Source: a virus. From it: a stretch of 64,000 bases of DNA. Under the pieces are notes generated by a model. It saw nothing but the letters and a program-made list of their open reading frames with translations, was not told the origin of the DNA and made no database searches. This document shows, one piece after another, positions 56,925 to 64,000 of the stretch (the first letter of the stretch is position 1; each line of letters begins with the position of its first letter). The DNA is taken from the IMG/VR virus record IMGVR_UViG_3300027763_002499, positions 1 through 64,000 of that record; one strand, given 5' to 3'. Both the position numbers and the translations under genes were made by a program.

Positions 56925-58157
56925 TTATATATCAAGTAATCTGGCATGCGTTGTGCCATGTAATTCATCTAGCCCGTTTACATAATCCAACATTTGTGGA
57001 TATAAATGGCTCCAATCTTCGCTATTCATAAATGATATTAGGCCTGTAAATCTAGAAACAAGTTTGTTATCAGGATGTTTATCTATATATTCTTGTAACT
57101 TCTTGGTAATTTTTTCTTTTTTGTCTGCAGGCAATGATTTAGAACACAGGTATGGTGGCCAGTGCAAAATGCCCAAGAAGAAAATGCCACCTTTATTGTC
57201 ACGTTTAATCTTTTCCAAATCTAAACTCATCATCCAATCTGCAAACTCTGGCAACCAGTTAATGTTTAAGGCCTGCACTGTACACAGTACCTTGACATGA
57301 ATGTTTTCTGGCAATTCACAGTAGGCCTTAAAGTTCTTTTCAATGGTTGCCCAATCGGCCGGATGACGAATATATGAGTTAACCCAATCGTATCCATCAA
57401 TACTGAGCATGAGTTCTACTTTTTCAAAGTGTTCCCACAGCTCGACAATTTCAGGACTATAAATTGTACAGTTGGTGTGATATCGCAATTCAATGTTCTT
57501 AGACAGTCCACTTTCAACCAAGCGTTTGATTAGTGTTTTGTGTTCTTTAATATAAAGAGGCTCGCCACCGCCAAATATAATATGTTTGATGTCTTTGGCA
57601 TGTGTAAAGAAATCATCCCAGAATTCTTCATTTTTATACCATTCAAACTTTTCACTGGCAAATGTTTCAATCTTATGCTTCCAATCATATCGAGCATCAG
57701 TTTGTAAACTATTGCTGAGTGTTTCTGCATCCTTGATCCACTTGCTGGAATCTTTGGGCCCACACATGACACATTGTAAATTGCAAGTATTACCTAGTCG
57801 TAGGTCCAAGGTTATAATGTCATGATTAACTGTGCCATTTTTGTTGGTGCCAGCAACTAAATTGTCAAGATATGTTGTGTCTAACTGTTGATACCAATAA
57901 TGGTTTTCATTTTGTCTATGACTTTTAATACCATTTGCTTCTTCTTTGTAGCAGGCTTCGCAAGCAGGAAACTTACGACCGCCAAGCATGGCCAGTCTGG
58001 CTTCTGTAAAATGATTACTGTTCCATATCTTGGTCCAATTGCTTGTATTTAAATTTAGACCACTGGTCTTGGCCACACAGCATAACAATGCTGAACCGTC
58101 GTTATAAGTTGCCGCATGTATCCATGGGAGAATACAAAATGTATCAGATTTTACCAT
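56925..58157 (-). CDS. radical SAM enzyme, N-terminal twitch/SPASM type
   Basis: 410 residues. An N-terminal Cys-rich auxiliary-cluster part (FCILPWIHAATYNDGSALLC, CEACYKEE), then CNLQCVMC (Cys125, 129, 132), FGGGEPLYI and LMLSIDGYD. Same architecture as the 58144-59448 product and clearly homologous to it. Likely acts on a shared or related substrate. Confidence 0.85.
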   Translation of the reverse strand: MVKSDTFCILPWIHAATYNDGSALLCCVAKTSGLNLNTSNWTKIWNSNHFTEARLAMLGGRKFPACEACYKEEANGIKSHRQNENHYWYQQLDTTYLDNLVAGTNKNGTVNHDIITLDLRLGNTCNLQCVMCGPKDSSKWIKDAETLSNSLQTDARYDWKHKIETFASEKFEWYKNEEFWDDFFTHAKDIKHIIFGGGEPLYIKEHKTLIKRLVESGLSKNIELRYHTNCTIYSPEIVELWEHFEKVELMLSIDGYDWVNSYIRHPADWATIEKNFKAYCELPENIHVKVLCTVQALNINWLPEFADWMMSLDLEKIKRDNKGGIFFLGILHWPPYLCSKSLPADKKEKITKKLQEYIDKHPDNKLVSRFTGLISFMNSEDWSHLYPQMLDYVNGLDELHGTTHARLLDI

Positions 58158-59448
58158 TAATGAAATCCACTATTCTCGAGTCAAGAACTGTATAGTCCTG
58201 TTTCCTTGCACTATCCAGGCTCTTGGTGTAAACTTGTAATCGTGCAAGTTGTTCTTGCCAATCTTCTGCTCTTGTTTGCTGTAGTAATCCTATTATACCA
58301 TTAACGCTGTTCTTTGTCAAGTCATGAACATTCCATGGCATCTTTTTATCTCTATAATCTGTTAACATTTTTAGAGCAGTGGCTCGCAGACTATCTGGTA
58401 GTATGTTCACATTCAAATGATGTGGATGTATGTTGATTAATAAATCAACAAATATCTTCTTACTGTATTTCTTGTTAAGTTCGTCAACCCAGGTCAGTGT
58501 CTCGACTAAATTAAATACATTGTAAACTTGTACCGTTGGAGTAACGCCTAGCTTAATGTTAGGTAATGCGGCTAGTTTTTCAACATTGACTTTGAGCTGG
58601 CTCCATTTGCTAGGAGGACGAATGTATTCGTTGACAGCACCAATGCCATCAAGACTTGCGTTAATGTTAATTTCATCAAATTGGCTAATCAAGTCTGTAA
58701 ACTTTTGATTTACGTTTGTACAGTTGGTATTAAAGAATAACAGTATATCCTTTCTGCCTTGATCAATACACTCCTGCATAAACTTAAAGTTATGCTCAAT
58801 CAATGTAGGCTCTCCGCCTGTCATGTAAACTTTTTTAAGATCTGGAATTAATTTTATAACCTGGTCCCAAAGCAAATCGCTTTCAAACCATTCCTGGTTC
58901 TTCATTACAGCTTCGGGGAACTTGCCAAATGTCTTGCCCCAAACCTTACTATACTCGCTGTCTGCAATTACAATGTCCTTGTGTTCTTTAGCAATCTGAC
59001 TAGAGTTCCAGGGATTGCACATGCGGCATTTTAAATTGCATAGATTGCCTAATCGCAGGTCTAGATATACAATATCCTTGTTTACTACGCCTCCGTTCAT
59101 CTTGGCAAATCTTACTCGTTGTTGTAGTTCCTCTTCTCCGAGACGCCAAGCCCATTCATTGTTGGCATGCATGCGATTGCTTTCACGACCTGATTCCTCT
59201 TGTAGGTAGCATGTACTGCAACCCTCAACCCGATCACCTTGTATCATAGCAGTACGAATGTCTCGCATGTCTTTGCCATTCCATGCGTGTTCTATAAACT
59301 GGTCCTGGATTGTAAAAAATTTACCATCTTCTTTTTTGAGTTTGTTAGCAGAACCCTTTACCATACAGCAATAACGAACTGTGGTATCGGTATTCACCAT
59401 CATACTAACAAACGGGATGGCACAAAATGTATTTGAAATTGGTTTCAT
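58144..59448 (-). CDS. radical SAM enzyme, N-terminal twitch/SPASM type
   Basis: 434 residues. TFCAIPFVSMMVNTDTTVRY then CSTCYLQEESGRESNR (N-terminal cluster Cys), radical SAM CNLKCRMC (Cys137, 141, 144), YMTGGEPTLIEHN, and NINASLDGIGAVNEYIRPPS. Overlaps the next gene by 14 nt. The paired genes may be an enzyme duo or two specificities. Confidence 0.85.
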   Translation of the reverse strand: MKPISNTFCAIPFVSMMVNTDTTVRYCCMVKGSANKLKKEDGKFFTIQDQFIEHAWNGKDMRDIRTAMIQGDRVEGCSTCYLQEESGRESNRMHANNEWAWRLGEEELQQRVRFAKMNGGVVNKDIVYLDLRLGNLCNLKCRMCNPWNSSQIAKEHKDIVIADSEYSKVWGKTFGKFPEAVMKNQEWFESDLLWDQVIKLIPDLKKVYMTGGEPTLIEHNFKFMQECIDQGRKDILLFFNTNCTNVNQKFTDLISQFDEININASLDGIGAVNEYIRPPSKWSQLKVNVEKLAALPNIKLGVTPTVQVYNVFNLVETLTWVDELNKKYSKKIFVDLLINIHPHHLNVNILPDSLRATALKMLTDYRDKKMPWNVHDLTKNSVNGIIGLLQQTRAEDWQEQLARLQVYTKSLDSARKQDYTVLDSRIVDFINGKI

Positions 59449-59490
59449 TAAACTAAGATTTAACTTTAATAGCTTTACTTAGTGGTTTTA

Positions 59491-59512
59491 GACTGGGCAG
59501 ATCTGCCCAGTC
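59491..59512 (-). terminator. perfect palindrome between 59515 and 59448 genes
   Basis: An 11-bp inverted repeat without spacer, GACTGGGCAGA / TCTGCCCAGTC. It follows the stop of the 498-residue gene. The leftward T tract is poor, so it could attenuate rather than stop transcription, or bind a protein. Confidence 0.5.
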
Positions 59513-59514
59513 TT

Positions 59515-61011
59515 TCAAGATGTGCGAGATTCTTCTTGAGTAACTTGGTCTCGCCAAGTGTAATTTAGTACCTTGCTTGCAATTGTGTTGTTATTAAAAT
59601 CAACCAATTCCATCTTGTAAACATCATCATAGTTAAACAGATCGAGCATGATACTTTCGGTACTATCGCTGGAATCCCAATCGCTTCTTATTATTTGAGC
59701 CACTGGGATTTTACCAATGCTGGTAAACTTACTTTCTGGATCAACATTTCTTTCTCGTAACCAAGGAAACATTTTGTTGTTTAAATTATTAATAACTTGC
59801 GTTTGTAAATCACGGCTATGTTCTTTTAAGAACATTACATTACATTCACCGCTAAGGTAACGTAAACCACTTATATTCTCATCGTGGATCTCGCCATCTT
59901 TGTCGTGATAGGCTTCAATTGGTGTTTTTCCAAGTTGGCAATAGTGTAAAAATACATCACCAAAAAATTCATATTGTGTAAAATTGTCAAAGTCGCTTTC
60001 AACGAATTTGTAACGCCTGACTGGCATTGCAGGGAAAAAAACATAAGAACTCCAGAATCCTTGTCCAATTTTGTTTTGTCTGCAACCTTCTATTTCATGA
60101 CATAGGTTATTGAGTTGTCTAATTGCAAACATCACGGGCAATGTTGCATTGGCAAAATACTTGGCTGGATTCCATACTTGCCCTATCAATAGCTCAAAGT
60201 GATGATGAATCTCATTAAGAATCTGTTGATCCAGTGTTACAGGATCAAAGAATTGTGTAATGTTATATAACGGGCGTTTTTCTTCATCACTACCGTCAAA
60301 GTATTCATTGATTGTGTTTACATACTTGTTTAATTCACTGCACAATGCTGGTATATTTCTTGCAACAGGACTGTTATCTGGGTACTGCCAATTTTGCAAC
60401 ATAAAATTCTTTTCAAATGTAGCATTGTCATCTGCCAAATAGTCATTGTGACAGCATCTTGCCCATTTTTGTGCAATAAAAGATGTATTAATTCTAAACC
60501 TTACTTTTTTTGTTTGGTTGTTGGCAACTGACCTGAAAGTCAATTGAAATTCATTGTAATTGGTATTCTTATATGCATTGCCGATTTTTTCTACGGTAGA
60601 ACCATCTGTGGTAATTTCTGAACTAAACAATCTGGCCTGGCGCACCTGTTCAACATGGTCATAGTCTGCCAACCAAAGAAAGTTGTTTACATGGCATTGA
60701 GATTCTAGGTCATCAAAAAATTCCCGGCTGTCAGCAATAAAGAAAGACTTGTATATACTGTTACAATATGCCCAAAATTCGTCAAATTTCTCCCTGCTGT
60801 TGAAATAATGAATTAGGTTATCAACTTTGCCGTTGGGACTTGCCAACGCTTCTTTAATAAAGTTGATTTCACTTTCAGCATCGCATAAAAAAATTAAACG
60901 AGTATTTGAGGCCTTTTGCAAGGTTGCAAAAGCCAACAGTCCGGGTAAAGATATACCATAGACATAATAGTTTTCAACATAGGTTTCGGGATTTGTAAAT
61001 TGTGTCAGCAT
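59515..61011 (-). CDS. unknown 498-residue protein of the modification cluster
   Basis: The N-terminus (YYVYGISLPGLLAFATLQKA, TRLIFLCDAESEINFIKEAL) suggests a Rossmann-like part. The middle has FDPVTLDQQILNEIHHHFEL and ARNIPALCSELNKYVNTINE. The C-terminus includes GECNVMFLKEHS. No motif I can name. It lies between radical SAM and SGNH genes, so it may be the substrate-binding or scaffold partner. Confidence 0.7.
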   Translation of the reverse strand: MLTQFTNPETYVENYYVYGISLPGLLAFATLQKASNTRLIFLCDAESEINFIKEALASPNGKVDNLIHYFNSREKFDEFWAYCNSIYKSFFIADSREFFDDLESQCHVNNFLWLADYDHVEQVRQARLFSSEITTDGSTVEKIGNAYKNTNYNEFQLTFRSVANNQTKKVRFRINTSFIAQKWARCCHNDYLADDNATFEKNFMLQNWQYPDNSPVARNIPALCSELNKYVNTINEYFDGSDEEKRPLYNITQFFDPVTLDQQILNEIHHHFELLIGQVWNPAKYFANATLPVMFAIRQLNNLCHEIEGCRQNKIGQGFWSSYVFFPAMPVRRYKFVESDFDNFTQYEFFGDVFLHYCQLGKTPIEAYHDKDGEIHDENISGLRYLSGECNVMFLKEHSRDLQTQVINNLNNKMFPWLRERNVDPESKFTSIGKIPVAQIIRSDWDSSDSTESIMLDLFNYDDVYKMELVDFNNNTIASKVLNYTWRDQVTQEESRTS

Positions 61012-61014
61012 AGA

Positions 61015-61116
61015 TTAATAGATAAATGGGTCACGCTTTTTCAGCTCTTTGAGTCGTTTTCTGTAGCGAATTTCGCCTTTGATTTTTTCAATAATATTTT
61101 TAATAAAATTCCACAT
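61015..61116 (-). CDS. 33-residue basic peptide ending KRDPFIY
   Basis: It reads MWNFIKNIIEKIKGEIRYRK and ends KKRDPFIY. Strongly basic, amphipathic. AGGAAG stands 7 nt upstream. Small basic proteins ending in D-P-F-I-Y seem common in T4-like marine phages. Lying inside the modification cluster, it could be a leader, a peptide substrate or an unrelated gene. Confidence 0.6.
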   Translation of the reverse strand: MWNFIKNIIEKIKGEIRYRKRLKELKKRDPFIY

Positions 61117-61127
61117 TGTGTTTCTTC

Positions 61128-62018
61128 CTATAGTGAATATTTGGAGACAAAGTAATTATACACATTGTCGGCTGCTATATCGTGTATATATTCCATGACA
61201 TGGCCGCCGATCCTGGCCACTGCCTTGTTTGCATCTTGTTTTTTTGCAATATCTTCTAAGTCTATTAGGTAGCCAATATCTAATTCTTTGTAAAGCTGTT
61301 GTATTGCCCAATTTATTGATGATGGCGGTTCTCTAGATCCTGCCAATTCAACTAACCAATCTGGGGCCATTTCGGTGACTGATCTTACAAAATACAGTTC
61401 AATCCCTTTGCTTTGGCAAAATGTTTTTAGCAATAAATTAGAAAGCAACCACTTGTGTAACCGCACATCTTCATGTTCGTGCATTATCGCAGTTTTGCGT
61501 ATAGCATCAATTTGTGTACCAGTGCGAGCAGGTTCATTGCTTAACAAAATAGAAGACCAATAATTAACTGTTTCGTTAAAGTATTGAATCCTATTGACAC
61601 TGGTAGTTCCAATTAAGAAAATTACTCGTTTGCCTTGTGTTCGCCCGTGTTTTGTTTCGTTTAAGTATTGGTCAATAATTTCTCTGTTGATCCATTCTTG
61701 GCTTGCACCACCGCATGCATAATTATGTACAGTACATTTCACACCAGGGTGGTTAGAAAGTCTCATTGCAATTTTAGCAGGATAGGCCCTGTTACGGTTT
61801 TCGTTCATTAGACTATCTTGTTGTTCCCGGGTAAGTTTGGTATTATTTTTACGTTGAAACCACGCCTTTACCATATTCTGTCTATTTACTTTGTTGTCAA
61901 TTCCTCGCCACTCATTGAACGTTATATCTTCATGACCAACATTGGTGTAAAATAAATCATCAGACAGCTCTTCGCCAGCTGTAAAGCTATCACCACATGC
62001 AAAAATTACTATTTCCAT
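61128..62018 (-). CDS. SGNH-like protein, tandem copy 1
   Basis: 296 residues. FACGDSFTAGEELSDD gives the GDS block (Ser11). NYACGGASQEWINREI supplies block II/III G and N, and a late GGHVMEYIHDIAAD the His. So an SGNH hydrolase fold is likely, perhaps an esterase or acetyltransferase. It is a duplicate of 62033-62920. Confidence 0.7.
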   Translation of the reverse strand: MEIVIFACGDSFTAGEELSDDLFYTNVGHEDITFNEWRGIDNKVNRQNMVKAWFQRKNNTKLTREQQDSLMNENRNRAYPAKIAMRLSNHPGVKCTVHNYACGGASQEWINREIIDQYLNETKHGRTQGKRVIFLIGTTSVNRIQYFNETVNYWSSILLSNEPARTGTQIDAIRKTAIMHEHEDVRLHKWLLSNLLLKTFCQSKGIELYFVRSVTEMAPDWLVELAGSREPPSSINWAIQQLYKELDIGYLIDLEDIAKKQDANKAVARIGGHVMEYIHDIAADNVYNYFVSKYSL

Positions 62019-62032
62019 TTAATTCTCTTGCT

Positions 62033-62920
62033 CTATAATGAATACTTAGCAACAAACTCGTTGAAGATTTTATCAGCAGCCATATCATGTATGTATTCTA
62101 CAAAGTGGCCGCCGGGTTTGACAATATGAGCATTTTCATCTTGTTCTTTGGCAATGTCTTCTAAGTTTATTATATAATTAATGTCTAGTTCATCAAACAG
62201 AGATACAATAGACTGTCCAATAAAAGATTGTTTCTCGCCAATTGCAATAGGGTTGACCAAGTTTTCAGGACCAAATACTGACCTTACAAAATATAAATCA
62301 ATGCCTTTACTCTGACAAAATGTTTTTAGTAGTAGATTACAAAGCAACCACTTGTGTAAACGTGCATCTTCATGTTCGTGCATTATTGCAGTTTTACGTA
62401 TATCATTAATTTGAGGTGTGATGCTATCTGTTATGTGCAACATAATAGAAGACCAATAGTTAACCGACTTACTGGTACTAAAATATTGAATCCTATTAAC
62501 ATAGGTAATGCCAACTAGAAAAATTACTTTTCTGCCCTGTGTTCTTCCGTGTTTTGTTTCATGCAGGTACTTGTCGATAATTTCCCTGTTTATCCATTCT
62601 TGTCCTGCGCCGCCTGCGGCATAATTGTGTAACACACATTGACCATTCAATTTTTCAGATAGTTTTGTATATAATTTAGCAGGATAAGCCCTTCTTAAAT
62701 TCTCTGCTTCTAGATTATATTTCTGCTCTGCGGTTAGTTTGTGATTATTTTTATGCTGGTGAATTGCTTGTATACGTAACGTATTACTTTTTTGACTTTC
62801 AGGATCTATCCATTCTTGATGTGTAAGATTACCAAGTCCCGAATCGGGGTAAAACATATCATCGGCCAACTCATCACCAGCAGTAAAACTATCGCCACAA
62901 GCAAAAACTACCAGTTCCAT
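62033..62920 (-). CDS. SGNH-like protein, tandem copy 2
   Basis: 295 residues with FACGDSFTAGDELADD, NYAAGGAGQEWINREI and GGHFVEYIHDMAAD. About half the residues match copy 1, and whole stretches (ETKHGRTQG, MHEHED, RLHKWLL) are unchanged, so the duplication is fairly recent or both are under strong constraint. Confidence 0.7.
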   Translation of the reverse strand: MELVVFACGDSFTAGDELADDMFYPDSGLGNLTHQEWIDPESQKSNTLRIQAIHQHKNNHKLTAEQKYNLEAENLRRAYPAKLYTKLSEKLNGQCVLHNYAAGGAGQEWINREIIDKYLHETKHGRTQGRKVIFLVGITYVNRIQYFSTSKSVNYWSSIMLHITDSITPQINDIRKTAIMHEHEDARLHKWLLCNLLLKTFCQSKGIDLYFVRSVFGPENLVNPIAIGEKQSFIGQSIVSLFDELDINYIINLEDIAKEQDENAHIVKPGGHFVEYIHDMAADKIFNEFVAKYSL

Positions 62921-62923
62921 GAT

Positions 62924-63661
62924 TTACATTATTGCTTTTAAACTATCTAATACAATTTGATTGAATGGATCGCGGGCACCGCCATGACTGATCATGTGAA
63001 TTCTAGGTGTGTCACTGTTGTTCCAGACTGAGTGCAGGTTTCCAATATCTACCAAGCAGGCATTGCCTTCATTTTTAAAAGGAACATAACCCTTGCCTTC
63101 CATTTTAAAATTACAACCCGCTGGATTGTTCAATGCTACATTAATTGGCAACAAGAAGTGTTCATTTCGATCCTTATGTGGCTGAATGTAACCGTGTGGA
63201 TCTAACCACATGTAACGTAGTCTGTGATATCTGTGATTTGGAAACACATCGAGGAAGTATCTTGTTGTTTCGGGACAACGTTCGGTTATCTCGCCGCACC
63301 AATGATAATTGATATCATCAATGGTTTTACCTTTGTTATCTTCATATGCTTCCCAATGTCCAGTTCTGTCCCAGGCCTCACCATGCAAACAAATACTCTT
63401 CCATCCTTTATTTGCATATTCTGGGTTTTCATTTGGATGTGTTCTGTGCATCTGGAAAAGATCTTCCATGGCAAATGCTTCACGCAACATGTCTGCAAAC
63501 GGTGCACCTGGAAGAATCAGTGGCAAGTAAGGCCACCCACTTTTCATAATGATCCAATCAACCAATTCATGTTCATGCTCAAACTTTGGTAATTCTACTT
63601 TTTTAAAATCCATGGTCCATGGACTATCATTGAAAAATTCTACAATTGCTTTTGGTATCAT
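62924..63661 (-). CDS. Asp/Asn beta-hydroxylase-like 2OG/Fe(II) oxygenase
   Basis: 245 residues from the ATG at 63661, which overlaps the upstream TGA as ATGA. Metal motif HGYIQPHKDRNEHFLLPINV (H-x-D) then LVDIGNLHSVWNNSD (second His) and TPRIHMISHG (2OG-binding Arg) fit the aspartyl/asparaginyl beta-hydroxylase family. It would hydroxylate a side chain, or a nucleoside, with O2 and 2-oxoglutarate. Confidence 0.75.
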   Translation of the reverse strand: MIPKAIVEFFNDSPWTMDFKKVELPKFEHEHELVDWIIMKSGWPYLPLILPGAPFADMLREAFAMEDLFQMHRTHPNENPEYANKGWKSICLHGEAWDRTGHWEAYEDNKGKTIDDINYHWCGEITERCPETTRYFLDVFPNHRYHRLRYMWLDPHGYIQPHKDRNEHFLLPINVALNNPAGCNFKMEGKGYVPFKNEGNACLVDIGNLHSVWNNSDTPRIHMISHGGARDPFNQIVLDSLKAIM

Positions 63662-64000
63662 TTTATTACATTTCCTAGGTGTGTCCAACCAGATATGCCA
63701 GAGCTTGTTGTTCCACATACTTGTATGCTGGTATTATTTAATCGTAGTTCCTGTGAAAAAGAATCATACACTGACTTTAACCACGCTGGTTTAAAGTGGC
63801 GTAGGCTTGCCTCAGTGTAGAAACTATTACTGAACCAAATTAAATTATTGCCTGGATGTTGACGCATATCAGCAATCAATTCACTGCGATCGTAATACAG
63901 GTTAGTCTTTAAGAATCTATGCTCAAGTGCTCTGTATCTGTTCCATATGTCTAACCAGGCGGATTCTCCGCCAAATACTGCAATGGTTTTTTCCCACTCA
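63658..64000 (-). CDS. unknown protein, truncated by window edge
   Basis: The C-terminal 113 residues, open at the right edge. It includes KTIAVFGGESAWLDIWNRYR and NNLIWFSNSFYTEASLRHFK. Possibly a methyltransferase- or FkbM-like protein by feel of the sequence, but no motif is diagnostic. It heads or extends the modification cluster. Confidence 0.6.
   Translation of the reverse strand, partial: EWEKTIAVFGGESAWLDIWNRYRALEHRFLKTNLYYDRSELIADMRQHPGNNLIWFSNSFYTEASLRHFKPAWLKSVYDSFSQELRLNNTSIQVCGTTSSGISGWTHLGNVIK

Noticed and set aside
1-64000. CRISPR array, tRNA gene or integrase/att site
   Set aside because: I saw no regularly spaced repeats of 24-40 bp, no cloverleaf with a TTC-A-A arm and no recombinase. 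Reading by eye cannot exclude a single degenerate tRNA.

Overview
This window looks like part of the genome of a large tailed phage (Caudoviricetes, probably a T4-like myovirus with an expanded accessory gene set). It is AT-rich and densely packed with small genes, many joined by ATGA, GTGA or TAATG overlaps. T4-type signatures are a gp44-like clamp-loader ATPase, a DexA-like exonuclease, dCMP deaminase, a GroES-like co-chaperonin, PhoH and a large tail-fibre block. Host-derived functions include bS21, IF-1, ClpX, a ClpA-type unfoldase, ClpS, Hsp20 and DnaJ. A phasin-like protein and a BPSL0761-type protein weakly suggest a proteobacterial, perhaps betaproteobacterial, host. That is inference only. 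No tRNA, CRISPR array, insertion sequence or integrase was seen.

Layout. Nearly all genes are on the minus strand, so transcription runs right to left. Plus-strand genes form five small islands: a small-protein/sulfotransferase group (2.1-3.9 kb), a second sulfotransferase (6.0-6.7 kb), phoH (23.7-24.6 kb), an alpha/beta hydrolase (32.2-32.8 kb) and an HNH nuclease (40.6-41.1 kb). Region by region: 0-2 kb holds small early-type genes, an SprT-like protein and a GIY-YIG protein. 4-9.4 kb holds a lipoprotein, an SGNH protein, a phasin-like protein, UvdE and a non-coding segment with repeats and hairpins. 9.4-17.8 kb is a structural block of tail-fibre proteins with collagen-like repeats. 18-23.6 kb holds the ClpA-like unfoldase, DnaJ, a spanin pair and IF-1. 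24.5-32.2 kb holds the clamp loader, GroES-like protein, a DnaE fragment, an A-type Fe-S carrier, QueD-like protein, DexA-like exonuclease and dCMP deaminase. 33-41 kb is many small unknown genes, a ParB-like protein and short early-type transcription units. 41-50.9 kb holds a peptidase-G2-like protein, the nucleosidase/APT salvage pair, ClpS, Hsp20, bS21, ClpX, a membrane coiled-coil protein, SleB hydrolase and a P-loop protein. 51-53.4 kb holds a VCBS lipoprotein and a secreted nuclease. 53.4-64 kb is one operon-like modification cluster: carbamoyltransferase, three radical SAM proteins, a 498-residue unknown, two SGNH proteins, a 2OG-oxygenase-like protein and a truncated gene at the window edge.

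Regulation. Eighteen minus-strand sites match the sigma70 consensus (TTGACN, TATAAT-like) with a spacer of exactly 17 bp. At seven of them the gene's ATG lies only 5-8 nt past the -10 box, which predicts leaderless mRNAs. A second motif, CTAAATA, lies just upstream of several genes and may be the late promoter.

How the genes may work together (inference). The Clp unfoldases and ClpS would need ClpP from the host or from elsewhere in the genome. The radical SAM enzymes need Fe-S clusters and release 5'-deoxyadenosine, which fits the presence of an IscA-type carrier, an MTA/SAH-type nucleosidase and APT. Sulfotransferase, carbamoyltransferase, SGNH and oxygenase genes suggest that the phage chemically tailors a surface glycan, virion protein, nucleic acid or small molecule. 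The longest stretches without a gene are 8566-8792 and 1941-2129. Both hold repeats and hairpins and are described as features.
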